From: Dugong dugon
Lineage: Eukaryota > Chordata > Mammalia > Sirenia > Dugongidae
DNA: 64,000 bases
NCBI GenBank assembly: GCA_030035585.1
Contig: CM057476.1
Coordinates: forward strand, 20,258,501-20,322,500
Direction: 5' to 3'
The notes beneath the pieces are model-generated. The model did no database searches and was not told the DNA's origin. It saw nothing but the letters and a program-made list of their open reading frames with translations. Both the position numbers and the translations under genes were made by a program. How positions within the stretch are numbered: the stretch's first letter is position 1; the number at the start of each line of letters is the position of its first letter. Shown here in pieces: positions 28,601 to 41,900 of the stretch.

Positions 28601-29898
28601 TACTGATTGATTGCTTACATCCCAGGTACTACACTAATATTATCATGTTTAATACAGCAGCCCTATAAAAACAGGAACTACTATCATGCCATTTTGCAGA
28701 CAAGGAGTTGAGGCACAGAACTTAGTAGCTTGCCTAAAGTCACAAAGCTAATAAGTGATGGACCTGAGATCCAAATTTGTCCCTCAAAACATTAACATTT
28801 ACTGACTCCAGGAACACATTAATTCTCGTTCTATTCCTCTCAGTTTTTCATCAGGAAGGTGGGGAGGAAGGAAGGAACCAAAGGACAAACACTAAACTGG
28901 CACTGGTAAGAGTGGTCAACTATGGGAAGGGGACTACAGAGCAGGGGTCAACAAGTAATAACAGCAGCAGCTAACTGTTACTGTGCAGTAATGATTTGCA
29001 ACCCCTGCTGCATCATTATCTCCTTTTTCTAGAAGAGAACACCAAGGCACAGAGAGGCTAAGGAGCTTGGCAGAGCCGAGATCTGGACCAATCTGCCCCA
29101 GAGCCCAAGTTCTTGAGTGCTGTACTAAACCTGGAGCCCCTGTGGTGCAGTGGTTAAGAGCTCGACTCCTTGAATCCACCAGCCATTCTTTGGAAACCCT
29201 ATTGGGCAGTTCTACTCTGTGCTATCGGGTTGCTATGAGTCAGAACTGACTCGAGGGCAATGGGTTTGGTTTTTTTGGTACTAAACTTTGTTCCAGAAAT
29301 TTATTTAGTGCCTGCTACATGCTAGAAATATTACAGACATAATCCTGGCTTTAATGAAACTTCCAGCCTAACGAATGTTGATTAGTCAAAGGGAATAATA
29401 ACAATTTGATTACATATTACTTAATAAAAATAAATCACTCAATATTTAGTGCTATCGGACTCCAAAGCTTAATCACCTTACTATGCAAATTCCTTAATTG
29501 AAGAAAGGCAATAAAACACACAGACACACAAAACCGTAGATACAGAACACAAAGACACCAAACAAATTGCATAAAATACATTTATTTCATATTACAGTTA
29601 AATACTAGTGAAGGATAAATTCATTTAATATAATATTTAATAGTTAATATTGTATGAAGTCTGAGTAAAGGTGAAAAGGGAAATGAAAGGGAAGTCATAA
29701 ATTAGGGAAGCTATAATTTCAGAATTAGGCTTTGGGAAAATTACCACCTACATTGTGAAGGTGGTCAGACTTCAGCTACCTGAATGATGAAAAGGCTGGA
29801 AGCTGGGAAAGGGAACACTGCAGGCAAAAGAGGATTCCTGAAAGAGGACTTGAAGGTGGCAGCTAATCGTCTCAGGGAGTGCTGACCAATAAAGAAAT

Positions 29899-29941
<43 letters not shown>

Positions 29942-32900
29942 GTAGGGCAAAATCTAAAAGGTGAGAGTTGAATGATGCCTTTACAGGTTACAAAAAGAAG
30001 TTAAGAATCTTGGTTCTGATCCAGAGAGCAATGAGAACAGCCAGGAGTATAATCTGGTGGTTAAAATGGCTGGTGAGGTACCCTGGTGAGACTTCATTTG
30101 AGGGGACTAAACAAAGAGAAATCGTTTCCAGAGAAGTAGATTTCTCGGGTTCCTGACTAAGGCTGAGGTAGGCAGGTTGGAAGCAATACACAGATGCAAG
30201 TGAGGTTGTGACCTGCTGAGCCGGGCAAACTCTGAGCACCTACCCTGGGGCAGGACCACCTGCTTTGAAAATCCTAAATTTCAGAAACTCGATGAATGGC
30301 ATGGGATATGCAAGCGAGTTAAAACAGTGGCTGGGTCCCAAGTGGCAGCGGGTAAATCTATGATACTCACCGTTGCTGCACCAACTTTTAGCATTCTCTG
30401 CCATCCTATATGGCTATAGGAAGTAATCCCAAGGAAGTAAGTCTCACATTAAATCACTGACATTGGGAGAAACTAGAGAACTCTGACCAGGAGAAACAAC
30501 TTCCTAACGTCAAAGGCACCGCCTTCACTTTCAAAATAACACAGAGAACAATGGCATTATCTGAAGCAGAGCCAATGAATTAGACACACCAAATTTAACA
30601 GTACTTTCCATCTTCGTCCCTACATACCTAAATAGTCTGCTTCTGATCGAACGACATCTAAAAGTATGAAACAAGGTCAGCCATCTGATGCAACAGGTAA
30701 CTTGGACGGAGAATAGGTATTAGAAGGATACACTGGTTCCCACACTGGATTTTCACTAGTAAAGAGAGATACTCACAGATTGAAGTTTCTTCTTAGCAGC
30801 TTTTGCCAACTCAGACAAATCCAGGCTGCTAAGAAAATGTACAAAACTAATGAGCAAATAAATAAAACCATTTTTTTTGTGTGTGAGCTCTGTAGAAGAT
30901 TAAGACACCCCAAAAATCAAGATATTAATTGTAGTTCTTGGACACTGTCAGAGCCAGCCCAGTAGAAGTCAGCGAGGAAACAGGCAGAATAACTTGGCGA
31001 AAGTAACTTCTTCTACAAATACCATAAATTATACAACATGGTTAAGGGAAAAAAAAATCACCTACCAACTAAAAGACAAAAACTACTGCCAAGCCAATCT
31101 CCAGGCTCTTATGTGAGAAGTTACAGTTTTTGAAGTATACAAAAAAGCATGATAGACAAAAATACGAAAAGATCAGAATGTGAAAAACCAGAATGGCAAG
31201 ATCACATCTGGAATAGCAGGTGATCATTTCATAAACTCTTGAGAGTATTTGTGCAAAGGTAACTGAATAAGTCACGGTTCAAGGGTCATTCCTGCATCAA
31301 TGAGCTCATTTGACATTATAAACCAGGGGTCAGCAAAGGACATTCCACTTTTTGTTCATCCCGTGAGCAAAGAATAGTTTATACATTTTTAAATGGTTGG
31401 GGAAAAAAAAAAAAAGGAATATTTCATGACACATGAAAATTATATGAAATTCAAATTTCAGTGTCCTGAAATAAAAATTTATTGAAATACAGACATGCCC
31501 ATTCATTTACATATTATCCACGGATGCTTTCATACTACAGCAGCAGAGTTGAGTAGTACCAGCAGAGGCTGTATGGCCTGCAAAGCCTAAAATATTTACT
31601 ATCTGCCCCTTTACAGAAAAACTTTGCCGACCTCTGTTATAAAAAAAGGATATAATCTCTTATAACATAGAAATATTCTGTGACTATAATCTCTAGATAC
31701 AGTATGCTGTCACAGCTGGCTAAAACAGTGACAATCCTACTGACTCCAACCATCTTATTAGCAAATTTGTAACTTGTGCTCTTTCAAACTTAAGTTTTAT
31801 ATGATGGTTTACTTACAGCCGTCTTATTTCCAAATTGCATAGCCATAAAAGAGAAAAATGTATGGGCTTTGTTAAACACAAAATACAATACACTTAACCA
31901 CTAAACAACCAAGGAAATATTAGAAAGAAAAAATTAATTGGTATTTCAATTAGCCTTACCTGTCCGCCATTTGAGGTATTATAAAGTGCTGTCCATTTCT
32001 GTGATCTGAAATAGAAACCAAGCCAAAGTTCTGTTCATATAAATATCAGTAAATCCATAAAGGCAACACCACCATTATTTTCTCAATTTATGTTTTAGTA
32101 TTTTTTCATAATTATGAATTTGGGTGGGGGAACAGAAGTTGCCATTTAATCAGACTGGCTACAAATTTCCAAGAAGCTGGCTGGTTTCAAGGGTCCCATC
32201 CTCATTTTCTTCTGGTACAAAGGTCCAGACATGATCAAGCAGAAACCCTACGTTCACCCCAATCCTTATGCTCAGTTTATTCCCAGTATAAACTGATGAT
32301 CTTCAGGCATGGGAAGAACTTTTAGGAAGCCAAATTAGCTCTGAGCAGGCTTCTACCAGCTCTCCGTGTGAGACGGTAGAGCTTTGTGGAGGTTTTGTGG
32401 CCTAAATAAATCAACCAGTATAAAACCTCCTGCAGTCAAGGCTGGGGCAGGAGGACTTTGCAGAACCAACCATGGGCTCCATCTTTCATGGTACTTGCTG
32501 ACTTGGTCCTAATCTAGCTTCTGGAAGATATTCTGATCATGATCCAATGCAAAAAGCCACTATAAATGTCCACATACAGGACTGCTGGGTCATATGGTAA
32601 GAGTACGGTTAATTTGTAAGAAAACGCCAGACTTTTTTCCAGAGCAGCTACATCATTTTGCATTCCAACAGACAATGTAAGAGAGTTACAGTTGCTCTGC
32701 ATCTTCCCCAGTACTTGGCATTGTCAGTTTTTCTATTTTTATTTTAGTCATACTAATAGGGGTATGTAATGGTATCTCCTTGTGGTTTTAATTTGCATTT
32801 CCCTAATGCCTAACGATACTGAGCTTCTCTTTAGGTGCTTATTTGCCATCTGTATATACTTTGTCCAGTTTTTACTGAGTTATATTATGAACTGAATTAT

Positions 32901-35900
32901 GTCCCTGAAAAATGTGTTGTAAATCCTAACCTCTATGCCTGTGGTTATAATCTCATTTGGGAATGGGTTGTCATTGGTACTTTAAGAGGCAGGATTAGTG
33001 TAGGGTATATCTTGAGTCAATCTCTTTTCAGATAGAAAGAGATTAAAACAAGTAAGCCAGCAAGCAGAGGTGGGAAAGAGAGATGCCAAGACACATGGAG
33101 ATCTTCAAGGAACCAGGAAGCAGAAGCTGAAAAGAAAAGAACCTTCCTCCAGAGAAGACAGAGAGAAAAAGCCCCCCCCCTCCGCCCCCGAGCCAGTGCT
33201 CTTAACTCAGTCTTCTAGCCTCCTAAACTGTGAGAAAATAAATTTCTGTTTATTAAAGCCATCCACTTGTGGTATCTCTAACAGAGAGCAACACTAGATA
33301 ACTAAGACAGGATGTTTTCTTACTACTGAGTTTCAAGAGTTCTTTAAATATCCTGAATATCCTTTGCTGGATATGGGATTTCCAAGTATTTTCTTCCAGG
33401 CTGTGGCTTGTCTTTTCATTCTTTAACAGCACCTTTCACAGAGCAAAAGCTTTTAATTTTGACTAAGTCCAAATTTATAAATATCTTCTTTTATGGATTT
33501 TATTGTCATATATAAGAGCTTTACCTAATCCAAGATCACAAGATTTTCTCCTATTTTTTGTTTTAGTTTTAGGTTTTACATTTTCATTTATGATTACTGT
33601 ATTCTTGTTTTAGGTGCTGTCAAGTCGGTTCTGACTCATAGAGACCCTGTGTACCACAGAATGAAACACTGCACCATTCTCGCAATTGTTGCTATGTTTG
33701 AGCCCACGGTTGCAGACACTGGGTCAATCCATCTCGTTGAGGGTCTTCCTCTTTTTTGCTGACCCTGTACTTTACCAAGCATGATGTCCTTCTCCAGGGA
33801 CTGATTCCTCCTGACAGCATGTCCAAGTACGTATGTAAGTATGTAAGACATAATGTAAAGATGTATGTAAGACGTAGTCTTGACAACCTTGCTTCTAAGG
33901 AGCACTCTGGTTGTACTTCTTCCAAGACAGATTTGTTCGTTCTTTTGGCAGCCCACGGTATATTCAATATTCTTTGCCAACACCACAATTAAAAGCAGTC
34001 AATTCTTCTTCAGTCTTCCTTATTTACTGTCCAGCTTTTGCATGCGTATGAGGCATGCTGAAAACAGCATGGCTTGGGTCTGGTGCACTTAAGTCCTTAA
34101 CTGATATCTTTGCTTTTTAACACTTTAAGGAGGTCCTTTGCAGCAGATTTGCCCAATCCAATGCATCGTTTGATTTCTTGACTGCTGCTTCCATGGGTGT
34201 TGATTGTGGATCCAAGTAAAATGAAAACCTTGACAACTTCAATCTTTTCTCCATTTATCAGGATGTTGCTTACTGACCTGTTGTGAGGATTTTTGTTTTA
34301 TGTTGAGGTGTAATCCATACTGAAGCCTGTAGTCTTTAATCTTCATCAGTAAGTGCTTCAAGTCTTCTTTACTTTCAGAAAGCAAGGTTGTCATCTGCAT
34401 TACGCAGATGTTCATTGCTAGTCTACAGAGATACGATTGATTTTTGGCTGTTGACCTTATATCCTGCAGCCTTGCTAAACTCACTTTATTAGTTCTAGGA
34501 ACTTTTTTGTAGCTTCCTTGGGTTTTTCTACATAGAAACCATCTAATTTATAAACAGAAACATTTCTTTCTTTTCAATCTGTATGCCTTTTATTTATTTT
34601 TCTTGCCTATGGATGGCACTGGTTAAGATTTCCAGCGCAGTGTTAAATAGGAACGGTGAGAGTGTACATTCTAACCTTCTTCCTGATCTTAGGAGAAAAG
34701 CATTCAGTCTTTCTTCATTACGGATGATGTTAGCTGTGGGTTTTCTATAGACATACTTTATCAGATGAAGGAAGTTCCTTTTATTCCTATCTGCTAAGAA
34801 TTTTTATCATGAATAGAGGCTAAATTTCGTTAAATGCTTTTTCTGCATCAATTGATATGATCACATAATTCTTCTCCTTTAGTCTGTGCTATGGATTGAA
34901 CTGCGTCCCCAAAAAATATGTGTTGTAAATCCTAATCCCTATATCTGTGGTTATGATGCCATTTGGGAGAGGGTTTTGTTATGTTAATGAGCATCATTAG
35001 CATAGGGTGTGTCCTGAGTCAATCTCTTTTCAGATATAAAAGGAGCAGATTAAGCAAAAGAGATAGGGGAAGACAGAGCCAAGCCACATAAAGACCACCA
35101 AGGAAGGAAGGAACTAGGACCTTCCCTCAGGGGTGACAGACAAAGAAAGCCTTCCTCTAGAGCCCACTCCCTGAATTCAGACTTACAGTCTCCTAAACTG
35201 TGAGGATATACCATGGACTGCCAGAAGAACGAACAAATCTGTCTTGGAAGAAGTACAGCCAGAACGCTCCTTCGAAGCAAGGATGGCGAGACTTTTGTCT
35301 CATGTACTCTGGGCATGTTATCAAGAGAGACCAGTCCCTGGAGAAGGACATCATGCTTGGCAAATAGAGGGTCAGCAAAAGAGAGGAAGACCCTCAATGA
35401 GATGGACTGACACAGTGGCTGCAACAATGGGCTCAAGCGTAACGACAATTATGAGGAGGGCGCAGGACCAGGCAGTGTCTCGTTTTGTTGTACACAGGTT
35501 TGCTATGAGTGAGAACCGACTCAACAGCACCTAACAACAACAAACTGTGAGAAAATAAATTGCTGTTCATTAAAGCCAACCACTGTGGTATTTGTTATAG
35601 CAGCACTAGATAACTAAGACAGAATGTTAATGTGATGGATTATATTAATTGATTTTCAAATGCTGAATCAGTCTTGTACACCTGGGATAAACCCCACTTG
35701 GTTATGTTGTATTATTCCTTTTATATAGTGTTGGGTTCAATTTGCTAATATTTTGTTGAGTTCTTTACTGTACAACTAGAGTGAATAATCACTATTTTTG
35801 GATATTCTACAGCAGGGGTTGGCAAATTTTTTCTGTAAAGGGCCAGATAGTAAATATTTTCGGCTTCATGGTCATTCAATTTCAGTTGAAACTACTCAAC

Positions 35901-38900
35901 TCTGCCACTGGAGTGAGAAAGCAGCCATAGGCAATACATAAATGAATGTGTATGGCTACCCTGTAATAAAACTTTATTGACAAAAACAGGAGAGGGGCTG
36001 GATATGCCTCTCGGACAGTAGTCTCCAACCCCTGTTCTACATTACAGATAACTAAGTTGGCTAATGGTAAAGTACACTTTTGGACTTCTTTCCATACTTT
36101 AGAAGGCAGAATTCTTCAAATAACAACTTCACAGAAGTTACTGCTTTGCTTTTCCACTCCTAGTCCCATTACGCTCAATTACAGTGGTGCACATTCAATT
36201 CTGGTTCAATTATGTTTCTTGATTTTTGAAACAGTCCTTCTCTAGAACTAAATAAACTTTTAAAAACTAAAAATTCAAGGAGATTTGACCAACTTCATAA
36301 TTTTTACATATAACTGACAATTCTGCAGTTACTTTATCATTTCAAATAAAAATTCTTATTCACAATTTTCTCAAGAGTATGTGAAAGTAAAGGAGGTCAT
36401 AAAAACTATTTTCTCCACTTATTTTTCCAGAGACTTACTGACTGGAGGTGGAAAGAGGTTGTTATTCTTTCACTTACCTGGTTTCCTGCCACAGAGATAG
36501 AAGGCTAGTCTGTCAGTCAGCTCGTACTGTATTTCTACAAGGCGTTCTGCCAGTTCATGGTGCCCTCCTTGCCTACAAAGAGAAAACAAAGTATCACTTA
36601 TATTGTTCACCATTCAATGGCTTTAGAATATAAAAGTACAAAGACATCTCCGAAGACACCTGAACCACTTATCGAACACGACCTTGTAGACTGACTGACC
36701 TTGTGTGAATACAGCGTCAAGGTCTGCTTTGATTCCCATCTTTATAAACTGTTTCACAACTTGAACTACCTGATTTCTTCATTAGGGCCCTGTTGGGCAG
36801 TGGTTAAGTGTCTGGCTGCTAACCAAAAGGTTAATTTCTTTATTAATTTCCAAAACAGAGTATTCAATAAGGAATACAAGGATTTATGAGAGACAGAGAA
36901 TAACTTGGTCCAATGAGAAGATAAAATTAATACATGGTCTAGGGTAGAGGTTCTTAAAAATTAACTAGAGTGCTTTAAAAAAATCTACAAATGTCCAGGC
37001 CCCACCCTTAGAAATTCTGAATCTATAAGGATGGGATGGGGCCTAAGCATCAGTATTTTGAAGAAGGGCCTTCCTCTGATGATTTTGATGCAGCCAGTCT
37101 GACTCTGGATGTGAGGGCTTCAATTCAGGGAGAGACAGACCAACCTAATACCCACCTCAGAACATCTGTAGCTACTTATTTTCAATTTCCATAACAGAAA
37201 ATAATAGGAAATCTAAGTTTACCTTTCTTCATTCATGAAATAAATATTTAAACTGCTTAAAATTCTTTTAGTAACAAAGCATAAATTATTACCTTGAGGG
37301 ACTATTATATGCAAGGTACACATGAGGAAATTCCAAAGTGAGAGACAATAAGTATCATTTACCGAGAGCTCTCTTACCCTTAAAAGATCAAGTTTAGTTT
37401 CAGTCAGTTTCTCTTCCCAACACTTAAGGCATTACAAGATATCCTCCAACCTACCAAACTGCTTTGATTGTTTTAAGACATAAATCTTTTTTTCCTCATT
37501 TTTTTAACATCTGTGAAATCAGGAAGTATCCTACAATGTATGGTACACCATAATTTAATGGAGCCCTTGTGGCGTAGTGGTTAAGTGCTCAGCTGCTAAC
37601 CAAAAGGTCGGCAGTTCGAATCCACCAGCCCCTCCTTAGAAACCCTATGGAGTAGTTCTGCTCTGTCCTATAGGGTCGCTATGAATCAAAATCAACTTGA
37701 TGGCAATGGGTTTTCATAATTTAATTGGTCAAGTTTTTTTCTTTCTTAGTGGTATATGAAATAATGATACATCATACAATCAATGGATTCTTAAATCTGA
37801 TAATATCATGTATTCATCCATACCTGGAAACCTTAGCTCTTACTATTCCCAGGCACACTCTGCTCTATCCAGTCAGGTCTCCTGCTGTGCTGAATATGCC
37901 CTGCCAATCCCTACCTCCAAATCTTGACTCATTCCTTATTTCCTCTTTCATCTATCCAAATCCAACTCATTCATCCAAGACCACCTAAAGAAATTTCTTA
38001 ATGATTTGTACCATAATGAAGAAGCCCTATAAATACATTTTAAGACCAATTACCCATTTCGGCAATGACTCACACAATATCTTGCCTGATTTAACTCTTA
38101 TGCCTTTATGAATCATCTCTTCCAAGAGACACTGAATTCTAGGAGGGCTGAGTTTTGTCACTTCACCCATTTTTTCCTCTGCAGAGTGGAGTGAGTAGTG
38201 TTTCCCAGTTAACAGAGTTAATTTGGAAAAAGAAGAAAAGATGGTTGATTCTCAATCTCATTTAAAAGATACTCAAGTTTAACCTACGGGCTTATTTATT
38301 TAATCAACATTTTGTAGTTAAAATTTTTGAACAACAAAAAATTCACAGAATTTTACACTGAGCACCCAGATGTCCACCACCTGATAGCTACAATTAACAT
38401 TTTACTACACATGCTTAGTCACATATCTGTCTATACAGATTTATTTTTAAATTCAAGTAATGAAGAAGAAGAGTATTAAAAACTTGAAGGGTGGGCTCTG
38501 TAATTCTCGATACTTGATTTGGACTCTGAGTATGGCTCAAATACCACTGTGCTACAAAGGATCAAGTAAAAGATTGGAGCAGCCCTGGTGGTGCAGTGGT
38601 TAAGTACTTGGTTGCTAACTGAAAGGTTGTGCGTTTGAACCTACCAGCCGCTGTGCCGCAGAAAGATGTGGCAGCCTACTTCCATAAAGACTAAAGCCTT
38701 CAAAACCCTATGGGGCAGTTCTCTGTCCTATAGGGCTGCTATGAGTTGGAATCGACTCGACAGCAATGGGTTGGTTTGGGTGTTTGATACTCATCTTCCA
38801 ATCTTTTACCCGCTCCAGTAAAAGACTGGAAGATGAGTATGAAACACCCAAACCAAACCTGTTGCTGCTGAGTCGATTCCGACTCATAGTAACCCTACAG

Positions 38901-41900
38901 GACAGAACAGAACCGTCCTATAGGGTTTCCAAGGAGTGGCTGGTAGATTCGAACTGGGGACCATTTGGTTAGCAGCTGAGCTCTTAACCACTGCTCCACC
39001 AGGGCTCTGGAAGATGAATACACAGGTTTATAACTCTACTCTTTCCTGACTTTCCCAGGCTCAGCTGACATGTGTTTGATATGCCTTCAACTGCAAAATA
39101 ACAGAATGTAAATCTTTAAAGGGGTTAAATGCTAATCATACACAATTTAGCTAGATAACAATGAATCATACCAACATAAAGAATCCCAGAGAGAAGTGAT
39201 AAGAATCTAGATCTCTTACCTTGCATAATCAACAGGAGTTTTCCCATTAGAATCTTGTGTGCCTGGGTCTGCTCCATATACTGCCAATAATTCAGCCTGT
39301 AAAATCTGCCCTGCTTTGGAGGCAACATGGAGTGGGGTGTTTCCTTTTTCCTAAGAATCATTAATAAAAAGTAGACAAAAAGTAAATTAACTAAAGGCTA
39401 CTTGAACACAACTAATTTCATTTTAGTTTAATATCTGAATCAACCCATGCTTTCTTACAGGGTGAAAGAAGTTGGCTTGTGCTCCTAAAGATAACAGCCT
39501 CAAACAAGTTTCAAGATTCCCTGTTCTCACGCTTGAATGGAGTTGCTGAAAGACACACAAACAAAAAAGAATATTCGTTTAAAAGCAAAAAGAATGATGT
39601 ACTACAGCAGCTGGCAGATCCTTTTAACACAAGTTTCACCAGTACTAAATAATCTTTATTTGGCTCAGCAAGGTGGATGAAGCAGTTTCTCCCCTGCTGG
39701 TCACGCCCCCTGGGCTGTAAGGTGGCGCCAGGCCCATAATACTGATAAGGAAATTAGTGCTGTGATGCTGACATGCCCAAATGCATGTCCTGTCCAAGTG
39801 GCACAGCCAGAACGTGAGTGAGAGGCAGTATGAAGAGGTGGTTCAGCATGGCTCTGAAGTCTGATAGATCTGGATTTCAAACCATATCTCTTTCAAGTTG
39901 TGTGACTCAGAAAAGGTTCTTGAAGTTCTGAGCCTCAGTTTCCTTATCTCTAAAACCGTGATAATAAAGCCATCTATTCACAGGGTTATCACGAAGATTC
40001 ACTGATATAATACAATGAAGTGCCTTGCATTGAGCTTGCTGCTATTATGATGAGTTGTTGTTGCTGAACCTAGAGCTTTAGGGTTTCATATATTTTACAC
40101 TGCATAAGCTACAGAACTCTGCCTTATGCCACATCCTCTCCACAGCATGATTCTTGGTCTGTAAGCAATACTTTAATTAAGTCTTCGGGGTGGGAAATAG
40201 GCCTGTGGGATACCAAATTCTGTACTATTGCAGAAAAGCTCTTACACATTCAGAAAATGAGCTGCCTTCCTTCCAGTCTAACCTAGAATTGTCCAAAATG
40301 CAATAACAACTTATCGTGGGAATGAAGAAATCTACTCTAACATCTGTATCTAAGTCTTCTCAGTTGATGAAAGTAACAATTACATGCATGTCTACATAAA
40401 ATTTAAAATTCTGAATCTGAGTGCCAGCATTTTGTGTGACCATTTGCCAAAGGCAGTGCTTTGAAAATACAGATGTACATTTCTTGCAGCATTTCTCAAA
40501 AACATGCTAAGGCCCACATAAAGAAAACCAAATCCTCATTTTACGAGTATCATAAGCCACTCCACGTTAACTCCAGCTTTGAGTCACACCTTGTTTCTGA
40601 AGCTCCTACTCACAAAAGAATGTAGGAGCATGAAGACGTTAGCTCTCTTCCTTTGGTACTTTCCCTAGTCCTCACTAGAAACAAATAATTGTCCCACAAA
40701 CTCTCTAGTCCCCTCTAGAAACAAACTCTGAGATGGTTCCTATTTCAAAGTTAAAAACAAACAAACAAAAAATGTATAGAAGTATAATTTTAACAATATA
40801 TCTGAAAAACACAAATAGTTTTCTGGATATGTATCTTTCCCCTCTGCCCTTGCACCTCCATGAACGTGAATGACTGTTATTTGAATTAAGATTAAAAATG
40901 AAACCAATTGCAAAAAAGGCTATTATTAATTATTTAGTGTACAGAAATGAGGTTTTTTTCTTTTCTTCCTTTTTAAAGTTTTTTCTTTTTCCCCAAACAA
41001 AAGAGTAAGCTGATTCATTCAGCTCTCTTAAGAATTTTAAAAGTGCGACCCACCTTACTAAGATCTTTGGCAGTCACGCTATCATCATCCCGGCAGGGCA
41101 AGCGATGGACAAATGCTAACATCTGATACTTGGCTCTGATGAATTCTGCCTTATTGGGACTGGTTCAAAACAAAAAAGAAAACAGTTCACTTGCAGTTCA
41201 GATCCCACGTTCCCCATTCTTTACACTGTAGAAAGAAGAGGAAGTGACCCACATCACCCCTTTGAGAATCAAATGAACAATGGTAAAGTAAGTTCTAATG
41301 CTGTTTAAGGCCTGGAGTCTAAAAACATACATTAGTCATTATAATGGCCAGTCATTATAATACCTGCTTTTTATAGCCTCTTTCTTCACTGTGTAATTTC
41401 CTTAATTGACCCAGCAACCAACCTTGTGAGGAAGAGACATTTAGCTCTGTCTCCTAGGTGAGGCATCATGCAGACTGGTGCCCAGAAGCTAGATTTCTGA
41501 TCTGATTGCCTCTTGTTTGAGCACTAACTGTAAACCTGATTCCAACAAGGGCCTCCAAGCCTTTGGCTCAAACTGCAGAAACCATTTAATCGTGCTGGGT
41601 AACCGTGCAAGAGATGGTCCCGCCCGCCTCCATGGGCATTTCTGACAGCAAAGAGCACAACGCACACCTGGGGTCACCACCCCCTGTGCTGCCCTTGTGA
41701 AAGCCAGTCAAAAATAGCGGCACTCCTTTCAGTGGGCCCCATTTGTTACGAAGAAATAAAAGTATTTATAAACATGTCACTCACTGTACTTTATCCTGTG
41801 GATTAGCTTTACGTCTTCCGCTCATAATAGAGGCAGGGTCCAGCAGAGAATGCTCCCATATAGAATTAGCACCATTATTATACAAGGTTTCAACCATCTA

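Larger units (their letters stand above)
32510..35805 (-). mobile_element. Old L1 3' half, heavily interrupted
   Basis: L1 pieces on the minus strand lie at 32510-32880, 33311-33600, 34430-34888 and 35628-35805. They include the reverse of the ORF2 region (gctgttgaccttatatcctg) and of the 3' region (actgctgggtcatatggtaa). Two LTRs and two RTE pieces interrupt it. Confidence 0.75.

Noticed and set aside
37560-37714. tRNA-like boxes A and B
   Set aside because: They belong to the tRNA-derived head of AfroSINEs. No copy in the window has a proper tRNA cloverleaf with acceptor stem, so no tRNA gene is called.
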